50,940 nucleotides of DNA from Candidatus Eiseniibacteriota bacterium (GTDB lineage Bacteria; Eisenbacteria; RBG-16-71-46; CAIMUX01; WJJG01): assembly GCA_023129715.1 (NCBI GenBank), contig JAGMBO010000033.1, positions 1 through 50,940 on the forward strand, written 5' to 3'. Made by a program: the position numbers and the translations under genes. Every line of letters starts with the position of its first letter. Within the stretch, counting starts at the first letter, position 1. The notes below the pieces were generated by a model. The model worked only from the letters and a program-made list of their open reading frames with translations. It made no database searches and was not told the DNA's origin. Positions 17,795 to 27,266 of the stretch are shown piece after piece.

Positions 17795-18649
17795 ATGCCG
17801 CAGGAGAAGTCACGGGTAGGAGAGATCATCCTCGGGGACAACCTCGCGGTCTTGCCCGAGATTCCGACAGAGTCGGTCGACCTGATCTACGTCGATCCTC
17901 CCTTCAACACCGGCCGGCGCCAGGAGCGTGTGCGCCTGCGCACGGTTGCCGATGAGGCTGCGGGCGACCGCACGGGGTTCCAGGGACGCCGCTATCGTTC
18001 AATCCCCGTGGGCCGCCAGGGGTTCGCCGACCGCTTCGACGATTTCATCGCCTTCCTACGCCCACGGATCAAGGAGGCGCAGCGCATCCTGGTCCCCGAT
18101 GGCTCCTTCTTCCTGCACCTCGACTGTCGCGAAGTCCACTATGCGAAGGTCCTGCTCGATGAGATTTTCGGGCGGCGCAGCTTTCAGAACGAGATCATCT
18201 GGGCCTACGACTACGGCGGGCGCTCGCGAAAGCGCTGGCCCGCGAAGCACGACAACATCCTCTGGTACACGAAGGATCCGCGCCGTTACACGTTCAACTA
18301 CGACGCGATCGACCGGATTCCCTACATGGCGCCCAAGCTGGTGGGTCCCGAGAAGGCCGCCCGCGGCAAGACGCCGACCGATGTCTGGTGGCACACGATC
18401 GTGCCGACCGCCGGCCGGGAGAAGACCGGGTTCGCCACGCAGAAGCCGCTGGGTCTCCTGCGCCGGATCGTCCGCGTGCACTCACGACCGGGTGAGCTGC
18501 TCTGCGACTTCTTCGCCGGCAGCGGGACCTTCGGGGAAGCCGCCGCGCGCGAGGGGCGGCGCTTCCTGATGATCGATGACGACCCCGAGGCGGCAGCGAT
18601 CATGCGCCGGCGGTTAGCCTTTGCGGAGCCCGTCTATCGAGAGGTGTGA
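17795..18649 (+). CDS. Site-specific DNA methyltransferase (PF01555-type), no partner nuclease nearby
   Basis: 284 residues. Motif IV DPPFNTG starts at residue 34, and the AdoMet-binding motif I FFAGSGTFGEAA lies near residue 241. This order (IV before I) is that of beta-class N6-adenine / N4-cytosine methyltransferases. DGSFFLHLDCREVHYAK and GFATQKPLGLLRRIV are further conserved segments. It methylates an amino group in a specific DNA sequence that cannot be predicted here. No restriction endonuclease or specificity gene lies beside it, so it may be a solitary regulatory or protective methylase. The start at 17762 is an alternative. Confidence 0.88.
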   Translation: MPQEKSRVGEIILGDNLAVLPEIPTESVDLIYVDPPFNTGRRQERVRLRTVADEAAGDRTGFQGRRYRSIPVGRQGFADRFDDFIAFLRPRIKEAQRILVPDGSFFLHLDCREVHYAKVLLDEIFGRRSFQNEIIWAYDYGGRSRKRWPAKHDNILWYTKDPRRYTFNYDAIDRIPYMAPKLVGPEKAARGKTPTDVWWHTIVPTAGREKTGFATQKPLGLLRRIVRVHSRPGELLCDFFAGSGTFGEAAAREGRRFLMIDDDPEAAAIMRRRLAFAEPVYREV

Positions 18650-18884
18650 GTTACTTGCCCGCGAATCGTGCCTACGACTATCCTGTTATTCTGCAACTCG
18701 TTACGAGATTTATCATTCAGGCCTCGGCTTCCGTCTGGGAATATCGCTGGCTTCGTTGTGGGTTTGCAGGAAATCCAGCACCTGAGTCAACGATTTGCCA
18801 ACCTCAAGCACAGTCTGGAATTACGCCGAAATCAGTGGTGCGTGCTGACCGGTAGCCAGCGGCCATCCGTGCGAATCAGGAGCA
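18650..18884. other. AT-richer gap between convergent genes
   Basis: Composition is clearly lower in GC than both flanks (26 of 60 bases are G or C in 18661-18720). Plus-strand codons encode a short EIQHLSQRFANLKHSLELRR stretch that looks protein-like, but it runs on into the opposing gene. I do not recognise it. No clear terminator is seen. Confidence 0.4.
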
Positions 18885-20861
18885 TCAATCACACCGCACG
18901 AGCATCCGCGTCTGCTGCAGCTCAGGTGTCGTCAGCCGGGCGTAGTAGATCCCCGTGGGCACCGTGCGGCCGCTGCGATCGCGTCCGTCCCAGGCCGCCC
19001 GGTGGACGCCGGCCTCGCGCTGGGCATCGACGAGCCTGCGCACCTCGCGTCCGGTGACATCGAAGATCTCGAGCCTGACCGGTCCAGGCGCCGTGAGCCC
19101 GTATTCCAGGACGGCCGAGGCGCGGAACGGGTTGGGGGCGATTCTCTCGAAGCCCGCGTAGACCGCGACCTGCTCAGGCACATCGGCGCCGGTGGCGACG
19201 GTGGCGGTCAACTCATAGACGATGTCAGCGAGGTTCGTTGCGCCGGAGAGCCCTTGCTGATCGCGGCTGCTGAAGGTCAGTGTTGCCGCGTAGTCGCCCA
19301 CGGCGGCGCCGGTGGCATCGAACTCGAGCGTCCAACTCGCCGGGGTCTCATCAACGGAGGCGCCGGTGAAGCCGCCGGGAATCGCGAAGCGTGGATCTCC
19401 GATGATCTCGGCATCGTAGATCTCGAGCAGGGCCTGGAGGTCGCTGAAGCCGTAGTTGTAGATCGTCGCGCTGCCAGGCGCGAAGTCCCCCGGGGCGTGC
19501 GTGCCGAAGTCGATCGTGCCATCGGCAAGTTGCGCCCCGGATGATGTGCTCGGCCGGGCATGGTCGAGGACGGCGCCCGCTAGGGCGACCGCATGCGTTG
19601 GGGCATCGGGGGCATCGGTCGTCAGGATGAGATCGCCGGCGCGCCAGCCGGCCGTGGCGGTCGACATCTCGATCGTATGCTGCGCCTCGCCATCCCCTGC
19701 CTCGACGTTGAAGGTCCCCGTCGGCGCACTGAATCCGGTGGGGGCGGAGAGGGAGTACTCAAGATCATCGGCCGGCACGCTAGCGGCGTTCTCGATGAAG
19801 AGCTCGGCTGTGGCGATGCCGCCCACGATCGCCGTACCGAGATCGAGGACATCCTCGGTAAGCAGGATCGCCGGCAGGCTGAAGTCGGCGAAGAGGGGCA
19901 GATGGTCGGAGGCATCGTGTAGCGCCTGGGCCATCTCGGGCGTGACCGCCTGATTGGCAGGCACATCGATGATCGCCGCATTGAAGTGCAGCCCGTCGTT
20001 GCCGTAGGGCGTGTAGCTGTCGTCGATGATCTCGAGCGCCTGGCCATCCTCGAGGGCCGGGGCGGTCAGGATCATGTCGAAGCGATCGTCCATCCCTCCA
20101 TTGGCCCCGCCGCCGAACTGCGTCGTGCGCGGCGATTGCGTGTGGATCCAGGCGAAGCTCGATGAGTTGTGCCAGCTCCCGGGAGAGCCGATCGGGTCGG
20201 CGACGACCCCGGCCATCCCGCCGCCGGTTCCCAGCATGTAGCCGTACGCGGGCTCGCTGCTCGTATAGATATTGAAGTCGCCGACGACCAGATAGTTCTG
20301 GCCGGCAGGGAAGGTCTCCATGCGGGCGCGCATCGCCTGGACTTCGGCCAGTCGGCGTTGCTGCTCGGTGGTGCCGCTCGAGGCCTTCAGGTGAACGACA
20401 TAGATGCGCAGGTTGGTCGATTCCGCAGTGTAGCCCGCCGGTCGAATGGTCCACTCATCGATATCCCGCAGGGTGGTCCCGATCACGTGGTGAGAGAGAT
20501 ACTGCACGCGCGCCGGGCGGTAGAAGATCGCATTGTCGGTGTCGTAGCCATTGACGAAGTCGCCGGCGACCCATTCGCCGGGATCGACATAGTCGAGCAC
20601 ATCTGAAAGAAACGTGTCGACGCCCGATTGGGAGAGAATCTCCTGGACGAGCAGCACGTCGGGGTCGGTCCCTGCGAGGATCTGGCGGAACTCATCCGTT
20701 CGCCCGGAGGAGTAGTTGAGGATGTTGTAGGTCATCAGCCGGAATGCCGATGCCGGACTGGCGGCGATGGCGAGGGCCAGGAAGACAGCTGCTGCTGCTG
20801 CGGCGGTTGAGGCCGCGAGTCCGGCGAATACTGCGGTGAAGCCCCGTGGTGCGGTGCGCAT
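18885..20861 (-). CDS. Exported endonuclease/exonuclease/phosphatase-family protein with C-terminal sorting domain
   Basis: 658 residues. A signal peptide covers about 1 to 38. Residues about 40 to 340 form an EEP fold, with RLMTYNILNYS, DVLLVQEIL, the metal-binding VGDFNIYTSSEPAYGYM and the C-terminal histidine in ASDHLPLFADF. This fold cleaves phosphodiesters of DNA, RNA or lipids. Residues about 345 to 570 are Ig-like repeats of the choice-of-anchor type (ILLTEDVLDLGTAIVGG, GTIDFGTHAPGDF). The last 80 residues are the sorting-like module (IAPNPFRASAVLEY, WDGRDRSG, GIYYARL). It is probably a secreted or surface nuclease for nutrient DNA. GGAAGGAG lies just before the ATG. Confidence 0.88.
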   Translation of the reverse strand: MRTAPRGFTAVFAGLAASTAAAAAAVFLALAIAASPASAFRLMTYNILNYSSGRTDEFRQILAGTDPDVLLVQEILSQSGVDTFLSDVLDYVDPGEWVAGDFVNGYDTDNAIFYRPARVQYLSHHVIGTTLRDIDEWTIRPAGYTAESTNLRIYVVHLKASSGTTEQQRRLAEVQAMRARMETFPAGQNYLVVGDFNIYTSSEPAYGYMLGTGGGMAGVVADPIGSPGSWHNSSSFAWIHTQSPRTTQFGGGANGGMDDRFDMILTAPALEDGQALEIIDDSYTPYGNDGLHFNAAIIDVPANQAVTPEMAQALHDASDHLPLFADFSLPAILLTEDVLDLGTAIVGGIATAELFIENAASVPADDLEYSLSAPTGFSAPTGTFNVEAGDGEAQHTIEMSTATAGWRAGDLILTTDAPDAPTHAVALAGAVLDHARPSTSSGAQLADGTIDFGTHAPGDFAPGSATIYNYGFSDLQALLEIYDAEIIGDPRFAIPGGFTGASVDETPASWTLEFDATGAAVGDYAATLTFSSRDQQGLSGATNLADIVYELTATVATGADVPEQVAVYAGFERIAPNPFRASAVLEYGLTAPGPVRLEIFDVTGREVRRLVDAQREAGVHRAAWDGRDRSGRTVPTGIYYARLTTPELQQTRMLVRCD

Positions 20862-20882
20862 GGGTGTCTCCTTCCAAGTGTG

Positions 20883-20888
20883 ATTCTA
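20883..20888 (-). promoter_or_regulatory. Extended -10 promoter of the exported EEP gene
   Basis: Minus strand TGG-TAGAAT. The predicted start near 20876 gives a very short leader that still holds the ribosome site. The -35 position falls inside the tandem array that begins at 20894. Confidence 0.5.
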
Positions 20889-20893
20889 CCATA

Positions 20894-20989
20894 CCCGGAG
20901 CCGGATCGGCACGGCCAAGCGGCCCGGAGTCGGATCGGCACGGCCAAGCGGCCCGGAGTCGGATCGGCACGGCCAAGCGGCCCGGAGCC
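20894..20989. repeat. 29-bp tandem array, three full copies, overlapping the EEP promoter
   Basis: Copies at 20894-20922, 20923-20951 and 20952-20980 plus a 9-base partial. Copies 2 and 3 are identical and copy 1 differs by one base. Each contains CCCGGAG, then GGATCGGCACGGCCAAGCGG. It sits between the OPT stop and the EEP promoter. Confidence 0.9.
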
Positions 20990-21000
20990 TATGTGTCCCC

Positions 21001-23094
21001 TCACCCGGCTTCGTCTTCCCCGGTCGTCCGTCGCAGCCCGTCGGCCAGCAGCCAGGCGGCCACGCCGGCCAGCAGCAGCATGCCGGGCCAGGCCCCGATC
21101 TCATCGGGCAAGAGCGCGAGGGCATCCGTCCTGGAAGTGACCACGATTGGGATCGCGAGCAGGATTCCGAGCAGCGCCTCACCCGTGATCAGCCCCGCGG
21201 CGATCAACAGCCCGCGCCGCGCGGCCTTCTCGATCACCGCCTTCAGCGCGCCCCGTCGCCGCAGTGTCGCCCGGATGACGGCGCTGATCACTCCGCCGAT
21301 CAGGATCGGCACCGAGAGCTGGAAGGGCAGGTAGATCCCGACGGCGACGGCGAGCACGGGGAAGCGGAAGCTGGCGCCCCGCGCGCGTTGGAACTGATCG
21401 AGCGCAATGATGACGACCCCGACCAGCGCGCCGATGATCACCCAAGTCCAGGGCAGGCTCTGATCGAAGACTCCGCGGGCGACCGAGGCCATCAGGGTCG
21501 CCTGGGGGGCGCTGAGCGCATGGGGGTGCGCGGCTGTCGGTTCGCCGAACCCGTAGGCCTTGAGCAGCAGCGTCAACACCGGCGCCATCACCAGGGCGGC
21601 GGTGATCGTGCCGACCCCCTGCATTACCTGCTGCTTCCAGGGGGTCGCCCCGACGAGGTAGCCGGTCTTGAGATCCTGCATGTTGTCGCCGGCGATCGCG
21701 GCCGCGCAGCAGACGACCGCCCCGATGAAGATCGCGGCCTGCGGGCCCGTGTCGCCGCCGACGCCAAGGGCCAGGAGCAGCAGGCTCGAGAGCAGGATCG
21801 TCGAGATCGTCACTCCCGAGATGGGATTGTTGGAGGATCCGACCAGTCCCGCCATGTAGCCGGCGACCGCGGCGAAGAGGAAGCCGGCGACCAACATGAC
21901 GATCGCCATGGTGATCGAGATGGCGATGCCTCCGACGACACTCAGGTAGAAAATGAAGATCGGGACGACCGCGAAGAGCAGCGCCCAGAGGACCCACTTC
22001 ATCGGCGTGTCGCGCTCGGTGCGCGGGAGGGCCTGCCGGCCGGCAAACATGCCGCCCTCGCCCGGCGCGGCGGAGCTCGCTGCACTCACCTGGCGCGCGG
22101 CGGTGATGCCTGAGCGGATCCCATCGATAATCGAGCGGCGCATGCTGATCAGGGCCCACAGACCGCCGACGACCATCGCTCCCACCCCAAGGTAGCGCGT
22201 GTAGGCCGACCAGATGTTGTTGGCATGGTCGACGGCCGGGAGGGCGACCCCATTCTCGACCGGCCAGGGATGGCTGGCGGCATAGATCGGGATCGCTACC
22301 AGCCAGTTGAGCGCGCCGCCGAGGAAGACGAGCACGGCAATGTTGATGCCGACGATGTAGCCGACCGAGATGAGTGCAGGGGAGAGGTTGCTGCCGAAGT
22401 AGGCGATCGTTCCGCCGTCACGGCTCGAGAGAACCCGGGCCGCCGTCTCGGCCGTCTCGGTCCAGATGCGAAAGCCCGTCTGGCCGAGCTTGTAGACCCC
22501 GCCGCACAGCGCGGCCAGCGCAATGACCTTGACTCCGCCGCCGCCGCGTTCACCGGTCTGCAGGACCTCGGCGGTGGCGACACCCTCGGGAAAGAGCAGC
22601 CCGCGGCGGCCCGGGATCAGCGCCCGGCGCAGGGGGATCGTGAAGAGCACGCCGAGCAGGCCGCCGAGCCCGGCGATCACGGTGACTTGGACGAAATCGA
22701 ACTCCTGCCAGACGCCCATCATGACCAGCGCCGGGAAGGTGAAGATGATTCCCGCGGCAAGCGACTCGCCCGCCGAGGCGGCGGTCTGGACGATGTTGTT
22801 CTCGAGGATATTGACGTTGCGCGCGACGCGCATGGCCTTGAGCCCGCGCAAGGCGCCCATCGAGATGACCGCCGCCGGAATGCTCGCCGAGACGGTCATA
22901 CCGGCGAAGAGTCCCAGGTAGGCGTTGGCCGCCGCCAGGATCGCCGAGAGGATGATCCCCAGCAGGATCGCCTTGAGCGTGATCTCGGGCAGTGACCGGG
23001 AAGCGGGGATGAAGGGCTGGTGTCCACCACCCGATGAGGCTGTCGAGGGGCTGCCGCCGTTGATGGAGTGGGGTCCCGAGGGGTTTTGGGTCAT
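21001..23094 (-). CDS. OPT-family oligopeptide/metal transporter
   Basis: 697 residues, an integral membrane protein with many hydrophobic segments from ITLKAILLGIILSAILAAAN to the C terminus. It shows the OPT-family landmarks NAYLGLFAGMTVSASIPAAV, NILENNIVQTAASAGESLAA and the later SSNNPISGVTIST and GDNMQDLKTGYLVGATPWKQ. It likely imports small peptides or metal-chelate complexes with protons. The ATG at 23094 is chosen because CAGGAGG precedes it by 6 bases. The roughly 50-codon in-frame extension upstream lacks family similarity. Lying beside secreted proteases, it could take up peptides they release (inference). Confidence 0.92.
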   Translation of the reverse strand: MTQNPSGPHSINGGSPSTASSGGGHQPFIPASRSLPEITLKAILLGIILSAILAAANAYLGLFAGMTVSASIPAAVISMGALRGLKAMRVARNVNILENNIVQTAASAGESLAAGIIFTFPALVMMGVWQEFDFVQVTVIAGLGGLLGVLFTIPLRRALIPGRRGLLFPEGVATAEVLQTGERGGGGVKVIALAALCGGVYKLGQTGFRIWTETAETAARVLSSRDGGTIAYFGSNLSPALISVGYIVGINIAVLVFLGGALNWLVAIPIYAASHPWPVENGVALPAVDHANNIWSAYTRYLGVGAMVVGGLWALISMRRSIIDGIRSGITAARQVSAASSAAPGEGGMFAGRQALPRTERDTPMKWVLWALLFAVVPIFIFYLSVVGGIAISITMAIVMLVAGFLFAAVAGYMAGLVGSSNNPISGVTISTILLSSLLLLALGVGGDTGPQAAIFIGAVVCCAAAIAGDNMQDLKTGYLVGATPWKQQVMQGVGTITAALVMAPVLTLLLKAYGFGEPTAAHPHALSAPQATLMASVARGVFDQSLPWTWVIIGALVGVVIIALDQFQRARGASFRFPVLAVAVGIYLPFQLSVPILIGGVISAVIRATLRRRGALKAVIEKAARRGLLIAAGLITGEALLGILLAIPIVVTSRTDALALLPDEIGAWPGMLLLAGVAAWLLADGLRRTTGEDEAG

Positions 23095-23252
23095 GCCTGG
23101 CCTCCTGCTTCCGTCGCCGGGGCGTACCTTGGGCGGGCCTGGAAACCGCGACATCGCGGAGATTGTGTCCGTACCCAATTTTGCGGATCGTAGAGAACCG
23201 CGCGGCAGGACGCAACCGCGGACGGGAGGTGCGGCCGGAAAGGGCATGTCTA

Positions 23253-23297
23253 CACAACCGGCCGGCCGTGCACGAGTGTGCCGGCCGGCCGACTGTG
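23253..23297 (-). terminator. Strong hairpin after the first C25 protease gene
   Basis: CCGGCCGGC (23258-23266) pairs perfectly with GCCGGCCGG (23280-23288) around a 13-base loop, extended by CACA/TGTG across an internal loop. It starts about 42 bases after the protease stop codon on the minus strand. No T-run follows, so termination is likely but unproven. Confidence 0.5.
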
Positions 23298-23338
23298 TGG
23301 GGACTGCCGGACAGCCCCTTCGAGAACGCCCGCCGCGC

Positions 23339-26300
23339 CTAATGCACCAGCGTCATACTGCGGGTGAACTCACCCCGGGCCGTCTCGAGGCGGTAGTAGT
23401 AGATGCCCGAGGGCTGCAGTTCACCGCAATCGCTGCGACCGTTCCAACTGATGCGGTGAGTGCCCGCCTCGTGGGGCCCCGCGGCCAATGTGCGCAGCAG
23501 GCGTCCCCCGGCATCGAAGATCGCCAGGCGCACCGGCTGCGGTTGGGGCAACTCGAAGGCGATCATCGTTCCCGGCCGGAATGGATTGGGCCGGTTCTGC
23601 AGGAGCATCGGTGTGAGACTGAGTGGCTGGCTGCTCTCCTCGGGCGCATCGGCGGCGCCGCCGCTGGTGCCGCTCACCCGGACATCGTCGATGTACCAGC
23701 CCTCGCGCGTATCGGCGCCGTCGCTGCCGAAGCGGAAGCGGAACTGCGCGGTGGTGCCCGTGACCTCCTCGAGCGTGAAGAGCGCGGCGACCCAGTCGTG
23801 GCTGCCCGAGTAGACGGGTGTCTCGGCCGGGAAGGGGCCCGGCGTGCCCCCTTCACGGATCAGATAGGGATAGCCCCCCTCCGGCGTCAGGGGTTCCCAG
23901 GCCCCGCCGTCGATGGCGATCTCGATGCATCCGCCGTCGTAGCAGTGATCGGGATGGGCGCTGCTTGTCTCCGCCTCCATCCAGTGCCAGAAGGAGAGCC
24001 TCGTCGTCGTCGCCAGGGGTACCGGTTCGCTGGCCAGGCATCCGTCGCTCAGATTCGCATAGTCGCCCGTCCCCGTATCGCCGTGCTTCCAGGCCCAGCC
24101 CCCGCCCGGTGTGTGATTGCGCTGGCTCGAGCGATGCCACTCGTCGGCGAAGCCGGGTGTTCCGATGGCATGGGTCCAATTGCCTTCCCCGGCCTCGACA
24201 TCATCCCAGAAGCCGCCGACTTCCAGTTCCTGCACGAAGGCGGTCGCGTAGCTCCAGTCGGCGGTGAGGGCGAGATCGAGATCGAAGATCTCCGGTTCGG
24301 GCGAGTAGGGCGAGACGGCCAGCCCGAAGACGGGCGTCAGCTCGACCTCCTCTCCCGGACCGATTAGGGCCGCGCCGGCGGTGCCTTGCAGCACCTGCAC
24401 GATGCCGACAGCGGAGGTCAGTTCGACCGAGACATCGGTCGCATCTTCGCTGCCCTCGTTACGTAGCACGACATGGTAATCGAAGGACTCGTCGGGATCG
24501 GGGATCCCGCTTCCGTTACCGCCGGCGGTGTCGTCGACGATCACGTAGGCGATCGTCAGCTCCGGCGCCTCGACGGTCAGATCGATGGCCGCCTCCCAGG
24601 AGTCGGGCTCGTCACAGGTGATCAGCAGGTCCAGGTGGAGCAGGTGTCCGTCGGGACAGTCACCGGCGATCGTCACGTCGAAATCGTCGGGCGACCAGAG
24701 CTGTACACTCGGCGGAATCGTGCCGAAGTTCTCGACGCCGTCCTGCACGATGACATACGGATCGGTCGTACTGATCGTCGCAACGACGTTGTAGGCGGCA
24801 TCGATGCCTTCGTTGGAGAGCTGCACGCGGATCTCGAGGTGCTCGCCGCTGTCGGCGTCGCCGTCGTCGTTGCCGTTGCTCGAGCCGCTGGTATCGTCGT
24901 CCACCAACCAGGAGGCCAGGATGACAAAGGGGCCGGAGGCGGCGGTCACCTCGGCCGTGCCGAAGTAGGGCTGATGGTCGTGCTTGCTGACGGTGATGTA
25001 GAGGTCGCCCACGTGCGTGGGGGCGGGGTCGAGCTGCAGCGTGACCTGCCCGGCGGCATTGGTGTAGCCGGTCGCGTAGACTTCATCGAACTTGTAGGCA
25101 CACACGAGCGCGCTGTCGAGCGGAGCGGCGCCGGTGGTCACCGAGACGCTCAGCTCGCTCTGGCCGACGAAGACCGACGCTGGATGACCGGCTGCGAGAT
25201 CGTCGGGCAGGGTGGCCCAGAGATCCATCGAGGGATCGCCGAGGACGTTGTAGCACTCGAAGTAGTAGCGGCTGTAACCACTGCCGCCGTAGTAGATGTA
25301 GACGCCCAGCAGGGCATCGTCGCACATCGCCCCCAGGGTGTAACACGACTCGGTCCAGAAGGACTCCCACAGCTCCTTCTCGAGGATGTCGTCTTCATCC
25401 CAGAGAGTGTTCGCCGATGAGCCCCAGAAGGCGGTCGCGCCCTTGTTGGGCTCGATCACCCAGGTTTCGCCATAGCACTCGACCTGATTGTACTGCCCCG
25501 TAACACACGCATTGCTGATCACGAAGGGATACATGTCGAGGTTGGAGAGCGCGCGTACGTTGCTCTGGCTGAAGGACACGCAGCCCCAGCCGGTCGTCGA
25601 TCCATGGCCGGAGTAGTTGAGAACCACCGTGCCGCCGTTGACCGCGCTGGTGATGTTGCTCGTGCTTCCGCCCTGGGACTCCCAGATGCGGGTGATGTCC
25701 ATGCCGGCCGGGTCGAACCAGTGATTGATCACATAGTTGTGAGTGTCCTCGGCCATGCCGCCGGCGTCGTTGGAGGCGATGAAGGTGGCTTGATTGAGAA
25801 AGTCGATGCCATTGGAGAGAACCAGTTTCTCGAAATCGACGACCTTCTCGACCATCGTGATGACGTCCGTTGAACTGCGAGCGGGGAAGCGCCCGAGGTG
25901 GACTTCGGGGAGGTAGTCGGTGCCGGTGATCGTTCCGTAGTAGAGGTCGGTCGCCGTACTCGACGAGGAGCCGGTGTAGTAGGGGATCGTGTTGGTGTCA
26001 CCGACCAATAGCACCCAGGTCGGCGGGACCGGCCAGGTGTTGTAGGCGTCGGCGATGTAGTCCTCGATCTCGGTGCGGGAGGAGCCGGTCTCGCTGAGGG
26101 TGGCGATGGTCGTCTGGTAGCCCTTGAGCGTTTTCCACTCGGCCAGTGGTTCGATCGCCGCGGCGTAAGCGTCGGCGGTGATGATCAGGAAGCCGATCGG
26201 TAGCTCAGGCAAAGCCCTCGTCTCGGGCATGAAGGTTGCCGCATTGGCGACGACGCCGCCAACCATCCGGTCGAAGGGTGCCGAGCGGTAGCGCTCCCGG

Positions 26301-26971
26301 GCGGCGAGAGTCGCGGTGACCTCCGCGCCGGAGATACGGATGAAGACATCGATATGATCGTGGCAGAGGAGTTGCCCGCTGACCGGGTCATAGGCGACGG
26401 GATGGACTTCGACGAGCGCCAGCCGGTGGCCGCGCAGGATCCCTGCCTCGCGAACCGAGGCGAGTTGATCGGGGATCAAGCCCGGCGACTGGTAGGCATC
26501 CAGGTCGCGCTGGAAGGGAGAACGCGCAGCGCGAGGCTGGGTCTTGAAGTGCGGTGGCTGAACGGGATAGAGGCGCTCGTGCAGACCTCCCTGGCCCAGG
26601 GTGAGGGTGTGCGATCCGGCGGCCGAGGCCTCGGCTTGCCATGCCGCGCCCAGGGGAACTTCGACGAGGAATCGAACCACGGGAACCGCCGGTGCGCCGA
26701 CCGCGCCGGTGTGCCCATGCCCGGGAATCTCGAGGTAGGTATCGATCCCATCGGGCGTCTCGCGCTCCTCGGTCAGCAGACCGGCGACGTCGACTTCGAG
26801 ATGGAGCAGCGTGGGTGTATCGATGCGTACGGCGACCGAGGGCTCCTCGGCCCGTGTCGTGGGACCGAAGGCGAGCCATTCGTGTGCGCCGGCCGGCGAT
26901 GCAGTCAGCGTGAATGCACAGAGAGCGATGCAGAGAACAACCACGGATGTCGAACCACAGAAGAGCCTCAT
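23339..26971 (-). CDS. C25-family (gingipain-like) secreted cysteine protease 1
   Basis: 1210 residues. The order is signal peptide (about 1-29), C25 propeptide-like region, then a catalytic region from about 258 (IGFLIITADAYAAAIEPLAE). The catalytic His is in NYSGHGSTTGW (about 455) and the Cys in VISNACVTGQYN (about 489); their 34-residue spacing matches gingipains. Next come CARDB-like beta domains rich in acidic and Asn/Gly turns, and a MAM/jelly-roll-like domain (FADEWHRSSQRNHTPGG, GSDGADTREGWYIDDVRV). The C-terminal sorting module reads NRPNPFRPGTMIAF, WNGRSDCG, GIYYYRLET. It probably degrades external protein. The start has only a weak ribosome site. It has its own promoter and a leader of about 290 bases. 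Paralogue of the second C25 gene. Confidence 0.9.
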   Translation of the reverse strand: MRLFCGSTSVVVLCIALCAFTLTASPAGAHEWLAFGPTTRAEEPSVAVRIDTPTLLHLEVDVAGLLTEERETPDGIDTYLEIPGHGHTGAVGAPAVPVVRFLVEVPLGAAWQAEASAAGSHTLTLGQGGLHERLYPVQPPHFKTQPRAARSPFQRDLDAYQSPGLIPDQLASVREAGILRGHRLALVEVHPVAYDPVSGQLLCHDHIDVFIRISGAEVTATLAARERYRSAPFDRMVGGVVANAATFMPETRALPELPIGFLIITADAYAAAIEPLAEWKTLKGYQTTIATLSETGSSRTEIEDYIADAYNTWPVPPTWVLLVGDTNTIPYYTGSSSSTATDLYYGTITGTDYLPEVHLGRFPARSSTDVITMVEKVVDFEKLVLSNGIDFLNQATFIASNDAGGMAEDTHNYVINHWFDPAGMDITRIWESQGGSTSNITSAVNGGTVVLNYSGHGSTTGWGCVSFSQSNVRALSNLDMYPFVISNACVTGQYNQVECYGETWVIEPNKGATAFWGSSANTLWDEDDILEKELWESFWTESCYTLGAMCDDALLGVYIYYGGSGYSRYYFECYNVLGDPSMDLWATLPDDLAAGHPASVFVGQSELSVSVTTGAAPLDSALVCAYKFDEVYATGYTNAAGQVTLQLDPAPTHVGDLYITVSKHDHQPYFGTAEVTAASGPFVILASWLVDDDTSGSSNGNDDGDADSGEHLEIRVQLSNEGIDAAYNVVATISTTDPYVIVQDGVENFGTIPPSVQLWSPDDFDVTIAGDCPDGHLLHLDLLITCDEPDSWEAAIDLTVEAPELTIAYVIVDDTAGGNGSGIPDPDESFDYHVVLRNEGSEDATDVSVELTSAVGIVQVLQGTAGAALIGPGEEVELTPVFGLAVSPYSPEPEIFDLDLALTADWSYATAFVQELEVGGFWDDVEAGEGNWTHAIGTPGFADEWHRSSQRNHTPGGGWAWKHGDTGTGDYANLSDGCLASEPVPLATTTRLSFWHWMEAETSSAHPDHCYDGGCIEIAIDGGAWEPLTPEGGYPYLIREGGTPGPFPAETPVYSGSHDWVAALFTLEEVTGTTAQFRFRFGSDGADTREGWYIDDVRVSGTSGGAADAPEESSQPLSLTPMLLQNRPNPFRPGTMIAFELPQPQPVRLAIFDAGGRLLRTLAAGPHEAGTHRISWNGRSDCGELQPSGIYYYRLETARGEFTRSMTLVH

Positions 26972-27010
26972 GCCTTCAGTCCCCCCCCCTCTTTTCAGGC
27001 GAAGCGGCCG

Positions 27011-27180
27011 CGCACAGTGGCGTAGCCGTGTTCACAGAGCGTACCGGTCGCGCACAGCGGCGTGGCCGTGTTCACAGAGCGCACCGGCCGCGCACAGCGG
27101 CGTGGCCGTGTTCACAGAGCGCACCGGCCACGCACAGTGGCGTAGCCGTGTTCACAGAGCGTACCGGTCGCGCACAGCGG
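27011..27180. repeat. 40-bp tandem array, four full copies, in the leader of C25 protease 1
   Basis: Copies at 27011, 27051, 27091 and 27131, each exactly 40 bp, plus partials at both ends. Copies 1 and 4 are identical. Copies 2 and 3 share a different set of base changes and differ from each other by one base. Each contains CCGTGTTCACAGAGCG. If the promoter at 27267-27296 is right, the array is transcribed in the 5' leader. Confidence 0.9.
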
Positions 27181-27207
27181 TTTCCGGGCACGCGCAACTC
27201 GACAGCG

Positions 27208-27236
27208 AGCATCGCGGAATGCGTCCCGGCGATGCT
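27208..27236 (-). promoter_or_regulatory. Leader hairpin of C25 protease 1
   Basis: AGCATCGC and GCGATGCT form a perfect 8-bp stem with a 13-base loop, at about +24 to +52 of the predicted transcript. It could be a protein-binding or mRNA-stability element. Confidence 0.35.
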
Positions 27237-27266
27237 TCCGTCGAGCAATCTGTACACTATAACGTG

